A DNA stretch of 64,000 bases from Sorangium cellulosum (lineage in GTDB: Bacteria; Myxococcota_A; Polyangia; Polyangiales; Polyangiaceae). Made by a program: the position numbers and the translations under genes. Within the stretch, counting starts at the first letter, position 1. Each line of letters opens with the position of its first letter. The notes under the pieces are model-generated. The model saw only the letters and a program-made list of their open reading frames with translations. It made no database searches and was not told the DNA's origin. The stretch is taken from contig NZ_CP012673.1 of the NCBI RefSeq assembly GCF_002950945.1, forward strand, positions 4,525,001-4,589,000, written 5' to 3'. This document shows, piece by piece, positions 8,839 to 17,048 of this stretch.

Positions 8839-9015
8839 TCGAACCCTGGATGTAGCCGAGGCCCGCCGGGAGAGCAACGGCCGCCTTCCCCGGCGATCGC
8901 CGCGTGTCGCCCGTGTCGCCGCCCGCGGACGACGCCGAGGCGCGCTCCTTCGTTGGCCCACACGCGTTGCCTCGCGCGTACCGGTCGCCGCCGCCGCCCA
9001 CGCCGGAATCACCGA

Positions 9016-9032
9016 ACGTTCTGGAAGAACGT
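9016..9032. promoter_or_regulatory. Palindrome, candidate operator (ACGTTCT-GGA-AGAACGT)
   Basis: Perfect 7-base arms ACGTTCT and AGAACGT with a 3-base spacer. The core GAACGTTC recalls Gram-positive-type LexA half-sites, but the spacing does not match a motif I can name with confidence. Its place in a divergent promoter region makes an operator role plausible. Confidence 0.5.
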
Positions 9033-9046
9033 CCGCCATGCGCGAC

Positions 9047-9079
9047 TTGTCGACAGGGTGGGGATAACCCTGTGGACAA
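9047..9079. promoter_or_regulatory. 13-bp inverted repeat containing DnaA-box-like 9-mers
   Basis: TTGTCGACAGGGT (9047-9059) and ACCCTGTGGACAA (9067-9079) are reverse complements except at one position, with a 7-base spacer. Against the E. coli DnaA-box consensus TTATCCACA, the minus strand carries TTGTCCACA (9079-9071) and TTATCCCCA (9067-9059), each with one mismatch, and the plus strand carries TTGTCGACA (9047-9055) with two. No replication gene adjoins it, so it is better read as a regulatory site, possibly DnaA-bound, than as an origin. Confidence 0.5.
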
Positions 9080-9210
9080 TATGGAGAGCCCCTGTGTCGA
9101 AAAGGTGCGCCAGGGAGCCTTTGGGAGCGAGATCGGCGCGCCGTACCGCAGCGTGGCCACGGACTACCTGAATTTGGCCCACCTTGTCCTACATCCGGTA
9201 GGTTCGCTCC

Positions 9211-12033
9211 ATGGCGAACTCCTCCGCGACCGTGCCTCGCCCGGTTCCTCCGCCCTCGCACGAGCCCAACAAGAGCGGCTTCGCCGCGGACGACGTCCCC
9301 CGGCCGCTCGGCCGGTACGTGCTCCTGCGCCGCATCGCGCGCGGCGGCATGGGCGAGGTGTTCCTCGCCTCGACGACCGGCCTCGAGGGCGCGGAGCGCG
9401 CGGTGGTCGTGAAGATCATCCGCCGCGAGCACGCGTCCGATCCGAGCTACATCGCGCGCTTCCTGGACGAGGCGCGCGTGCAGGCGCAGCTCCAGCACTC
9501 CGGCGTCGCGCAGGTCATCGAGGCGGACGTCGACCCGGCGACGGGCGAGCCGTACGCGGTCGTCGAGCACGTCGAGGGCCGGAGCCTCGGCGAGGTGCGG
9601 GCCCGCGCGGTGCAGCTCGGCCACCGGTTCGACTGGGCGGAGGCGGTCGCGATCGCGACGATGATCGCCGAGGCGCTCGCGCACGTGCACGAGCGCAGGG
9701 ACGCCGCGGGCGCGGCGCTCAGCATCGTGCACCGCGACCTGTCGCCCCAGAACGTGATGCTCGGGTTCTCGGGCGACGTGAAGATCATCGACTTCGGCAC
9801 GGCCCGCGGGCAGAACCGGCGCTGCCACACGGTCGCGGGCGTCGTCTTCGCGAAGCCGGGCTACGTCGCGCCCGAGGTCGCCAACGGCGATCCGGGCGAC
9901 GCGCGCGTCGACCTCTACGCGCTCGGGATCATGCTCTGGGAGCTGTGCGCCGGCCGGCGCTTCCTCCAGGGCGACGCGCAGGCCCACATGGCCGCGGTGG
10001 CCCGCAACGAGAACGATCCGCCGCCCCTCGCCGCCGCGCTCGGGGCGCCGCCGGCGCTCGACGCCGCGATCGCGCGGCTCACCGCGTTCGACCGGGACGC
10101 GCGCTACCCGTCGAGCCGCGCCGCCGCGCGCGACCTCGCCGCGCTGCTCGGCGCGGCGATCGCGCTGCCGGGCGGCGAGCGCGGCGTGCGCGCGCGGACC
10201 GCGCACCTCATGCAGCGGCTCTTCCCCGGCGAGCCGGGGCGCTCGCGCGGCGAGTTCGCGGGCCTCGTCGCCGCCGCCAAGGCGCACCGCGCGGCGGCGG
10301 CGACGCCCGTGAGCCCCCGCGCGGAGGCCATGGCGTCCGCCGAGCGCGGCGACGAGGGCATGCTGCCGGGCACGCGCTACCGCGTGCTGCGCGAGATCGG
10401 CAGGGGAGCGAGCAGCATCGTCTACGAGGCGGAGCACGTGGACCTCGGGCGCCGGCTCGCGCTCAAGGTCGTGTCCGCCGAGCACTCCGCGTCCGACGTC
10501 GTCGCCGGCCGCTTCCGGCGCGAGGCGCGCGTCCTCTCGCGGCTCTCCCACGAGCACCTCGTGAAGGTCCACGACTTCGGGATGGCCGCGGACGGCCGGC
10601 TGTTCTGCGGCATGGACCTGCTCGAGGGCGAGACGCTCGACGTGGCGCTCGCCCGCGGGCCCGCGGTCGACTGGCGGGACGCGCTCGCGCTTGCGCTCAA
10701 GGTGCTGAGCGCGCTCGATCTCGCGCACGCCGAGGGCCTCGTGCACCGCGACGTCAAGCCCGAGAACCTGTTCCTGACGCGCCCGAGCGGCGCCGCGGGC
10801 GTGCCCTCCCTCGCGGACGCCGGCCTGAAGCTGCTCGATTTCGGGCTCGCCAAGCACCTCGCCGACGACCGCGGCGCCGCCGACGCGACGGGCGCGGGCG
10901 AAGGCCCCGCCCGCGCCGCGATCGCGATCGTGGGGACGCCCGAGTACATGGCGCCCGAGCAGGCCGCGTCGGGGCGGATCGACGGGCGCGCCGATCTCTA
11001 CGCGCTCGGCTGCGTGCTCTACGAGACGCTCACGGGGCGGCTGCCGTTCGTCGAGCCGAGCCTCGTCGCGCTGCTCGACGCGAAGATCAAGGGCAGCCCC
11101 GAGCGCCTGCGCGAGCGCGCGCCGGCGCGGCAGATCCCGCCGTTCGTCGACGAGCTCGTGATGCGCGCGCTGGCGCGGCACCCGAGCGTCCGCTTCCAGA
11201 GCGCGGCCGAGATGCGGGAGGCCATCCTGAGCGCGCTGGCCGCGCCCGCCCGCGCCCGCGCCCGCCGCCGCGCGCTCGGGTTCACCGCGGTGGCCGCCGC
11301 GATGACGCTCGCGGGCGTGCTCCTCGCGGGCAAGGGGCGCGAGATCGCGGCCGGCGTCCCCGCGACCGTCGCGCTGCTCGACGTCGCGGGCGAGGCGGCC
11401 GCCCCGCCCGGCGACGCGGCGCCCGGCGCGCCCGCCGAGGCGCCCGCAGCGGCAGCGTCCGCCGAGGCGCCGCCAGCGGCCGCAGCGGCCGACGTGTCCG
11501 CCGCCGAGGCGCCCGCCGCTGCGGCGGCCATCGTGGCGGCGGCCGCCGCCGCCGAGGCGCCCGCGTCCGATCCGGCCGCGCAGGGGACCGTCACGGCGCT
11601 GGCCGTCGCGGCTGTGCCTGCCGCGCTCGCCGCAGCGTCCTCGTCCCCAGCGGCGGCGCCGCACGCCGTCGCCACGCCCGCGCAGCCCGCGCCGGCGGCC
11701 GTCGCGAAGGGCGACGCCGTGAGGCCGACCGCCAAGGGCGACGCCGCGCGCAGCCCCGCGCCGGCCGCGCGCGCCTCGGCCGGCAAGGCCGACAAACGCG
11801 CGCCGCGGGGCGCGGCGGATCGGGCGTCTCGCGAGATCGCGAAGCGCGACGCGAAGGCGCGCGACCGGTCCTCCTCGTCCCCCGCGCGCGGCTCGGCCGC
11901 TCCGGCGCGCGCGGCGGCGACGACACCTGGCCGTGCCGCGCCTGACACCGGCGATACAGAAGGGCACGAAGAGCACGGCGAGGCGAAGCGGCGCCGTCAC
12001 AAGCCGCGGTCCCGGCTCGCGAAGGCCGAGTAA
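9211..12033 (+). CDS. Membrane Ser/Thr protein kinase with two kinase domains
   Basis: A 940-residue eukaryotic-like (Hanks-type) kinase with two complete catalytic domains. Domain 1 (residues about 36-300) has the Gly loop ARGGMGEVF, the Lys in VVVKII, HRDLSPQN, IDFGTA and APEV. Domain 2 (about 390-680) has GRGASSIVY, the Lys in LALKVV, HRDVKPEN, LDFGLA and GTPEYMAPE. All canonical catalytic residues are present in both, so neither looks like a pseudokinase. Residues about 689-708 form one membrane span, followed by a roughly 230-residue Ala/Pro then Lys/Arg-rich tail without a recognised sensor domain, probably outside the cytoplasm. The HRDLSPQN variant is familiar from myxobacterial kinases. 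A hairpin follows the stop at 12036-12053. Start at the ATG at 9211. Confidence 0.95.
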   Translation: MANSSATVPRPVPPPSHEPNKSGFAADDVPRPLGRYVLLRRIARGGMGEVFLASTTGLEGAERAVVVKIIRREHASDPSYIARFLDEARVQAQLQHSGVAQVIEADVDPATGEPYAVVEHVEGRSLGEVRARAVQLGHRFDWAEAVAIATMIAEALAHVHERRDAAGAALSIVHRDLSPQNVMLGFSGDVKIIDFGTARGQNRRCHTVAGVVFAKPGYVAPEVANGDPGDARVDLYALGIMLWELCAGRRFLQGDAQAHMAAVARNENDPPPLAAALGAPPALDAAIARLTAFDRDARYPSSRAAARDLAALLGAAIALPGGERGVRARTAHLMQRLFPGEPGRSRGEFAGLVAAAKAHRAAAATPVSPRAEAMASAERGDEGMLPGTRYRVLREIGRGASSIVYEAEHVDLGRRLALKVVSAEHSASDVVAGRFRREARVLSRLSHEHLVKVHDFGMAADGRLFCGMDLLEGETLDVALARGPAVDWRDALALALKVLSALDLAHAEGLVHRDVKPENLFLTRPSGAAGVPSLADAGLKLLDFGLAKHLADDRGAADATGAGEGPARAAIAIVGTPEYMAPEQAASGRIDGRADLYALGCVLYETLTGRLPFVEPSLVALLDAKIKGSPERLRERAPARQIPPFVDELVMRALARHPSVRFQSAAEMREAILSALAAPARARARRRALGFTAVAAAMTLAGVLLAGKGREIAAGVPATVALLDVAGEAAAPPGDAAPGAPAEAPAAAASAEAPPAAAAADVSAAEAPAAAAAIVAAAAAAEAPASDPAAQGTVTALAVAAVPAALAAASSSPAAAPHAVATPAQPAPAAVAKGDAVRPTAKGDAARSPAPAARASAGKADKRAPRGAADRASREIAKRDAKARDRSSSSPARGSAAPARAAATTPGRAAPDTGDTEGHEEHGEAKRRRHKPRSRLAKAE

Positions 12034-12035
12034 GC

Positions 12036-12053
12036 TGCGCCGCACGCGGCGCA
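12036..12053 (+). terminator. Terminator hairpin after the kinase gene
   Basis: TGCGCCGC (12036-12043) and GCGGCGCA (12046-12053) form an 8-base stem, realistically with a larger loop, followed by TTT. It begins three bases after the kinase stop codon and separates it from the transporter gene. Confidence 0.6.
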
Positions 12054-12099
12054 TTTCGCTCGCGCGCAGGCCGCGGCGTTGTATACCGCGCAGCCTGCG

Positions 12100-13614
12100 A
12101 TGGCCCAGATCGTCCTGCCCGCGCCAGGCTCGAACGCCGTTACATCCGGCCCGCCCCATCGCGCCATCCTGCGGCTCGCGCTGCCGACCGTCGCGGCGAT
12201 GCTCACCCAGAGCATCGTCAACGAGGTCGACATCGTCTTCTTCGCGCACCTGCCGTGCCCGGAGTCGTCGAACGCGCACGCGGCGCTCCTGCCCTCGCTG
12301 ATCGTCCTCTGGCTGTTCGGCGGGTCGCTCAGCGCGATCTCGGTCGGCACGCAGGCGTTCACCGCCCGCCGCTTCGCCGAGAAGCGGCCCGAGGACGCGG
12401 GCGCGGTCCTCGCGAACGCGCTGTTCTTCGCGGTCGTCGCCGGCGTCGTGTTCTCGGCGCTCGGGTACCTGACGATGCCGTACATCCTGTCGGCCATCAT
12501 CAAGGTGCCCGACGCGCGTCAGGCGGCGCTCGACTACCTCGGCTGGCGCCTGCTCGGGATCATGTCGATGGCGGCGACGTTCGCGCTGAAGGCGTTCTTC
12601 GACGGGATCGGCAAGACGCACATCCACCTCGTGTCGGCGCTCGCGATGAACGCGCTGAACATCGCGCTCTGCCTCCTGCTCATCTTCGGCAACACGACGC
12701 TCGGCATCCCGAAGTACGGCATCGCGGGCGCGGGCATGGCGGGCTTCATCTCGACCTACGTCGGCCTCGCGATCATGCTCGCGTACGCGCTCCTGCCGGA
12801 GTACCGGCGCGTCTACCGCCCCTTCTCCCCGAGCAAGCTCTCGGCCCCGCTCACCTGGTCGATCCTCAAGCTCTCGATCCCGAGCGCCGTCGCGACCATC
12901 GCCATCATGACGGGCTTCGGCCTCTTCTACGCGATCGCCAGCAAGCTCGATCAGGTCGCGCCCGCCGGCGTGATCTCGCCCCTCTGCCCCGGCGGCCGCG
13001 CGGAGCCGGTCTACGGCGCGGCGACCACGGTGATCGTCGGGATCCTGAAGCTCACGTTCACCGCCTGCCTCGCCTTCGGCACCTCGACGGCGACCCTGGT
13101 GGCGCAGTCGCTCGGCGAGAAGGACGGCGACAAGGCGGCGCGCTTCGGCTGGGTGAGCGTCCGGCTCGGCCTCGCGATCTTCGGCGTCGTCGGCCTCGTC
13201 GAGGCGATCTTCGCCCCGCAGATCCTCGCGTTCGCCAGCAGCAGCGAGCTCGTCCAGGCCGCGGCGCTCCGGCCGCTCCAGGTGATGGGCATCTGCACGC
13301 CGCTCGTCGCCGTCGGCATGATCCTCACGCAGGCGCTCTTCGGCGCGGGCAACACGGTGTTCGTGATGGTGGTGGAGCTCATCCTCCACTTCACCTGCCT
13401 CGTCCCGCTCGCGTGGCTGCTCGGCATCACGTTCGGCTTCGGCCTGATGGGCATCTGGGGCGCCGGCGTCATCTACGTGGTCCTCCTCGCCGCCACGATG
13501 GTGTGGAAGTTCCGGTCGGGGGACTGGAAGAAGATCCGGCTCGACGTTCAGGACCGGCCCGCGCTCGGCGACGAAAGCGACCGCGGCGACCTCCCGCGCG
13601 CGGGGGGGCTCTGA
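12100..13614 (+). CDS. MATE family efflux transporter
   Basis: A 504-residue polytopic inner-membrane protein of the MATE (multi-antimicrobial extrusion) type, which exports organic cations or drugs using a Na+ or H+ gradient (family knowledge). It shows about twelve hydrophobic segments in two similar halves and the family's N-terminal pattern: a first helix with LPTVAAMLTQSIVNEVD and a later SVGTQAFTARR stretch. The second half has the matching STATLVAQSLGEKDGDKA. Length fits MATE proteins (about 450-500). Start: the ATG at 12100 is preferred over an in-frame TTG at 12079. The stop is 4 bases from that of the convergent aldolase-dehydrogenase gene, leaving no room for a terminator between them. 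Substrate is not predictable. Confidence 0.9.
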   Translation: MAQIVLPAPGSNAVTSGPPHRAILRLALPTVAAMLTQSIVNEVDIVFFAHLPCPESSNAHAALLPSLIVLWLFGGSLSAISVGTQAFTARRFAEKRPEDAGAVLANALFFAVVAGVVFSALGYLTMPYILSAIIKVPDARQAALDYLGWRLLGIMSMAATFALKAFFDGIGKTHIHLVSALAMNALNIALCLLLIFGNTTLGIPKYGIAGAGMAGFISTYVGLAIMLAYALLPEYRRVYRPFSPSKLSAPLTWSILKLSIPSAVATIAIMTGFGLFYAIASKLDQVAPAGVISPLCPGGRAEPVYGAATTVIVGILKLTFTACLAFGTSTATLVAQSLGEKDGDKAARFGWVSVRLGLAIFGVVGLVEAIFAPQILAFASSSELVQAAALRPLQVMGICTPLVAVGMILTQALFGAGNTVFVMVVELILHFTCLVPLAWLLGITFGFGLMGIWGAGVIYVVLLAATMVWKFRSGDWKKIRLDVQDRPALGDESDRGDLPRAGGL

Positions 13615-13618
13615 CGGC

Positions 13619-15688
13619 TCACCGGGGGAACGCGGCGGCGTTCCCGCCGTCGACGGTCAGGATGCAGCCGGTCGTGGCCTCGGCGGTCGCCAGGTAGAGG
13701 AAGGCCTGCGCCACGTCCGCCGCGGTGGTCTCGCGCCGGAGCAGGTTGTCGCGGAAGTAGTCGTCGACCGACACGTTGCGGGCCTTGGCGCGCGCCTCCA
13801 GCAGGCCGGCGCCGAACAGCGCGGTGCGGATCCGGTCGGCGTTGACGGCGTTCGCGCGGACGCCGTGGCGGCCGAGGTCGACGGCGTACTGGCGCATCAG
13901 CGCCACGAGCGCCGCCTTCGCGACGGCGTAGGGGCCGAAGTCGGGACCCTGGTTGAACGCGCTCTTCGACGCGTTGAACAGGAGCGCGCCGCCCGAGTCC
14001 TGGGCGAGCAGCACCCGCGCCGCCGCGCGCGCCACGTTCTGGTGGCCGAGCAGGTTCAGCTCGAGCGACGTGCACAGCGCCTCGTGCCCCTCCGACGTGT
14101 GGATGGACCCGGCGAACGCCCGGCCGGCGTTCGACACGACGACGTCGATGCCGCCGAAATGCGCCGCCGCCTGCGCGAGCGCCTTGTTCACGCTCGCCTC
14201 GCTGCGCACGTCGCACGCCACCTTGACGCAGCGGTCGCGGTGGCGCGCCCCGAGCTCGGCCGCCACCTTCTCGAGCTGCTCCTCGTCGCGATCGACGAGC
14301 GCCACGTGCGCCCCCGCGGCGAGGAACGCCGCCGCCGTCGCGCGGCCGATCCCCGAAGCGGCCCCCGTGATCAGGGCGATCCGCCGGTCCAGCGGGCCCT
14401 TCTGGCCGGCCCCGACCTTGAGCTTCGCCTGCTCGAGGCTCCAGTACTCCATGTCGAAGAGGTCGAGCTCCGAGACCGGCTGGTATCCCCCGAGCGCCTC
14501 CGCGTCCTCGATCACCGTCGCGGTGTGATCGTAGATGTCCGCGACGATCTCGGCCTCGGCGCGGGAGCCGCCGACGCACAGCGCGCCCACCCCCGGGAAG
14601 AGCAGCACCCGCGGGAACGGATCGAGCTCCTCCCGGACGACGCCCCGCGCCTCCGAGCAGCGGCGGAAGTACTCGTGGTACTCGGCCACGTACCGCGCGA
14701 TGGCCTGCTCCACGCTCGCGCGCAGCCGCGCCGTGTCGGAGACGCTGTAGTCGCGGATGACGAGCGGCCGCGCCTTCGTGCGGATGACGTGGTCGGGCGT
14801 CGCGCAACCGATCTGGGACACCCGCTCGAGGTCGTCGCGCTCGCAGAAGGCGATGATCTGCAGGCTGGTGCGGAGCGTGCACACCCACGGGCGGCCCGAG
14901 GCGCGGGCGAGCGCGCCACGGACGACCGGGCCGATCGCCGCCCGGACGTCCAGCTCCGGCGCCGCGACCGTGGGGTGCGAGAGGATCTGGCCCCGCTGCG
15001 CGAGGTACTGCTCGGCGCGCGTCACCGCGTCGATCATCCGCGTGTAGCTCTGCTCGGCGGTCTCGCCCCACGTGAAGACGCCGTGTTTGTCGAGGATCAT
15101 CAGCGACGGGAGCGCGCCGGCCTCGAGGCGGGCGCGGACGACCTCGGCGACGCGCCGGGCGAGGGCGAAGCCCGGCATGACGTACGGCACGAAGATCACC
15201 TCGTCCCCGTAGATCGCCTGGACGGCCTCCGCCGCGCCGCGCTGGTCGATGACCGCGAGCACCGCGTCGGCGTGCGTGTGATCGACGAACTTCGCGGGGA
15301 GGATCGCGTGCAGCAGCGCCTCGACCGACGGGGTGGGGCTCGACGGATCGAGCATCTGGCCGCGCAGGAGCGCGACCATCTGCTCGTCGGTCATCTTCTC
15401 GAGCTCGCACGCGCGCCGGAGCGGCGCGAGGCGGCACGCCGGGAAGCCGCGCGGCTCGATGGCGGCGAGATCCCAGCCGCTGCCCTTGATGAAGAGCACC
15501 TCGACCGGGTCGCCGAGCAGGTCGACGGCCGTGCTCTTGACGCTCGTGTTCCCGCCGCCATGGAGGACGAGCGACGGATCGGCGCCGAGGAGGCGGGAGG
15601 TGTAGATGCGGAGGGCGAGATCCTCGCCGTACGCGGCGTAGGTCTCGAGAAAGCGCTGCGCTTCGTCCTTGCGGTGGCGGGAGTCCAT
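13619..15688 (-). CDS. Bifunctional class II aldolase / short-chain dehydrogenase
   Basis: A 689-residue fusion. The N-terminal half is a class II (zinc) aldolase/adducin-like domain with HGGGNTSVK near residue 45 and metal ligands in DHTHAD. The C-terminal half (from about residue 430) is a Rossmann short-chain dehydrogenase with the cofactor motif TGAASGIGRA, the NAG motif in VSNAGRAF, catalytic YAVAK and the C-terminal TVDGGNAA. The arrangement matches the bifunctional rhamnulose-1-phosphate aldolase/lactaldehyde dehydrogenase-like family, which cleaves a sugar phosphate and oxidises or reduces the aldehyde product. The substrate here is unknown. It lies 46 bases downstream of ahcY on the same strand and is probably co-transcribed. 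Start at the ATG at 15688. Confidence 0.92.
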   Translation of the reverse strand: MDSRHRKDEAQRFLETYAAYGEDLALRIYTSRLLGADPSLVLHGGGNTSVKSTAVDLLGDPVEVLFIKGSGWDLAAIEPRGFPACRLAPLRRACELEKMTDEQMVALLRGQMLDPSSPTPSVEALLHAILPAKFVDHTHADAVLAVIDQRGAAEAVQAIYGDEVIFVPYVMPGFALARRVAEVVRARLEAGALPSLMILDKHGVFTWGETAEQSYTRMIDAVTRAEQYLAQRGQILSHPTVAAPELDVRAAIGPVVRGALARASGRPWVCTLRTSLQIIAFCERDDLERVSQIGCATPDHVIRTKARPLVIRDYSVSDTARLRASVEQAIARYVAEYHEYFRRCSEARGVVREELDPFPRVLLFPGVGALCVGGSRAEAEIVADIYDHTATVIEDAEALGGYQPVSELDLFDMEYWSLEQAKLKVGAGQKGPLDRRIALITGAASGIGRATAAAFLAAGAHVALVDRDEEQLEKVAAELGARHRDRCVKVACDVRSEASVNKALAQAAAHFGGIDVVVSNAGRAFAGSIHTSEGHEALCTSLELNLLGHQNVARAAARVLLAQDSGGALLFNASKSAFNQGPDFGPYAVAKAALVALMRQYAVDLGRHGVRANAVNADRIRTALFGAGLLEARAKARNVSVDDYFRDNLLRRETTAADVAQAFLYLATAEATTGCILTVDGGNAAAFPR

Positions 15689-15734
15689 CGATCGGCCGCC
15701 TACCCCAGGGACGGGGGCGCCGAAAGGCCGCCGC

Positions 15735-17048
15735 TCAGTAGCGGTAATTCTCGGCCTTGAACGGGCCCTCGGCGGGCACGCCGAGGTACTTCGCCTGGTC
15801 CTGCGTGAGCTGCGTCAGCTCCACCCCGAGCTTCGGCAGGTGCAGCGCGGCGACCTTCTCGTCGAGCCGCTTCGGCAGGAGGTGGACGCCCACCGTGTAC
15901 TTCTCGGTCCACAGCGCGATCTGCGCGAGGACCTGGTTGGAGAACGAGGTCGACATCACGAACGACGGGTGCCCGGTCGCGCACCCGAGGTTCACGAGCC
16001 GGCCGCGCGCGAGCACGATCAGCCGCTTGCCGTCAGGGAAGATGAAGTGGTCGACCTGCGGCTTGATGTTCTCCTCCTTGATCTCGGGGTTCTTCTCGAG
16101 CCAGGAGATCTGGATCTCCGAGTCGAAGTGGCCGATGTTGCAGAGGATCGCCTCGTCCTTCATCGCGGTCATGTGCTCGGCGCGGACGACGTCGGCGCAC
16201 CCGGTCGCCGTGACGAAGATGTCCCCGATGGGCGCGACGGTCTCGAGCCGCTTGACCTCGTAGCCCTCCATCGCCGCCTGCAGCGCGCAGATCGGATCGA
16301 TCTCGGTGATGATCACGCGCGCCCCGAGGCCGCGCAGCGACTGCGCGCACCCCTTGCCCACGTCGCCGTAGCCGCACACGACGGCGACCTTGCCGGCGAA
16401 CATGACGTCGGTGGCGCGCTTGATCCCGTCGCCCAGCGACTCGCGGCAGCCGTAGAGGTTGTCGAACTTGCTCTTCGTCACCGAGTCGTTGACGTTGATC
16501 GCGGGCACCTTCAGCTTGCCGGCGCGGTGCATCTCGTAGAGCCGGTGCACGCCCGTCGTCGTCTCCTCCGAGAGCCCGCGGATCGGGTCGTTCCCGGTGA
16601 AGAGCTCCGGGTGCTTCTCGTGCGCGACGATCGTGAGATCGCCGCCGTCGTCGAGGATCATGTTCGGGCCCTTGCCGCCCTTGAAGGCGAAGAGCTGCTG
16701 CTCGATGCACCAGTCGTACTCCTCGAGCGTCTCGCCCTTCCAGGCGAACACCGGGACGCCGGTCGCCGCGATCGCCGCGGCCGCGTGATCCTGCGTCGAG
16801 TAGATGTTGCAGCTCGTCCAGGTGACCTCCGCGCCGAGCGCCGTGAGCGTCTCGATCAGCACCGCGGTCTGGATGGTCATGTGGAGGCAGCCGGCGATGC
16901 GCGCGCCCTTGAGCGGCTGCGTCGGACCGTACTCGGCCCGGAGCGCCATCAGGCCGGGCATCTCCTTCTCGGCGATGCGGATCTCCTTGCGTCCCCAGTC
17001 CGCGAGCGTGATGTCGGCGACTTTGTAAGAGAGCTTCTTCTCGGTCAT
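15735..17048 (-). CDS. ahcY: Adenosylhomocysteinase (S-adenosyl-L-homocysteine hydrolase)
   Basis: A 437-residue cytoplasmic enzyme that reversibly hydrolyses S-adenosylhomocysteine to adenosine and homocysteine, removing the inhibitory product of methyltransferases. Hallmarks: ADWGRKEI, GCLHMTIQTAVLIETL, the TSCNIYSTQDHAAAA region, NVNDSVTKSKFDN with catalytic Lys/Asp, the NAD-binding VVCGYGDVGKGCAQSLRG and the C-terminal HPSFVMS and AENYRY ends. Full length, no defects. Its ATG overlaps the TGA of the upstream ArsR-methyltransferase gene (17045-17048), with AGGGGA as ribosome site inside that gene, so the two are translationally coupled. Pairing with a likely SAH-sensing repressor suggests SAH-induced expression. 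Confidence 0.98.
   Translation of the reverse strand: MTEKKLSYKVADITLADWGRKEIRIAEKEMPGLMALRAEYGPTQPLKGARIAGCLHMTIQTAVLIETLTALGAEVTWTSCNIYSTQDHAAAAIAATGVPVFAWKGETLEEYDWCIEQQLFAFKGGKGPNMILDDGGDLTIVAHEKHPELFTGNDPIRGLSEETTTGVHRLYEMHRAGKLKVPAINVNDSVTKSKFDNLYGCRESLGDGIKRATDVMFAGKVAVVCGYGDVGKGCAQSLRGLGARVIITEIDPICALQAAMEGYEVKRLETVAPIGDIFVTATGCADVVRAEHMTAMKDEAILCNIGHFDSEIQISWLEKNPEIKEENIKPQVDHFIFPDGKRLIVLARGRLVNLGCATGHPSFVMSTSFSNQVLAQIALWTEKYTVGVHLLPKRLDEKVAALHLPKLGVELTQLTQDQAKYLGVPAEGPFKAENYRY

Larger units (their letters stand above)
8839..9210. other. Divergent intergenic region with two palindromes
   Basis: This 372-base region separates the minus-strand exported protein gene from the plus-strand kinase gene. 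It has no credible gene, but it has a 7-3-7 palindrome at 9016-9032 and a 13-base-arm inverted repeat at 9047-9079, both listed separately. Promoters for both flanking genes should lie here. Confidence 0.6.

Noticed and set aside
9047..9079. Chromosomal replication origin
   Set aside because: DnaA-box-like 9-mers are present, but there is no dnaA, dnaN, rpmH or parAB nearby and no AT-rich unwinding element, so an origin call is not supported.
8344..13389. Very long open frame on the minus strand, about 1681 codons
   Set aside because: Its upstream part is an Arg/Asp/His-rich antisense shadow of the kinase and MATE genes. Only the last 164 codons, from the ATG at 8838, have a signal peptide and protein-like composition.
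13865..15760. 631-codon plus-strand open frame
   Set aside because: Antisense to the aldolase/dehydrogenase gene, whose motifs are complete; composition is Arg/Asp/Ala-rich without a fold.
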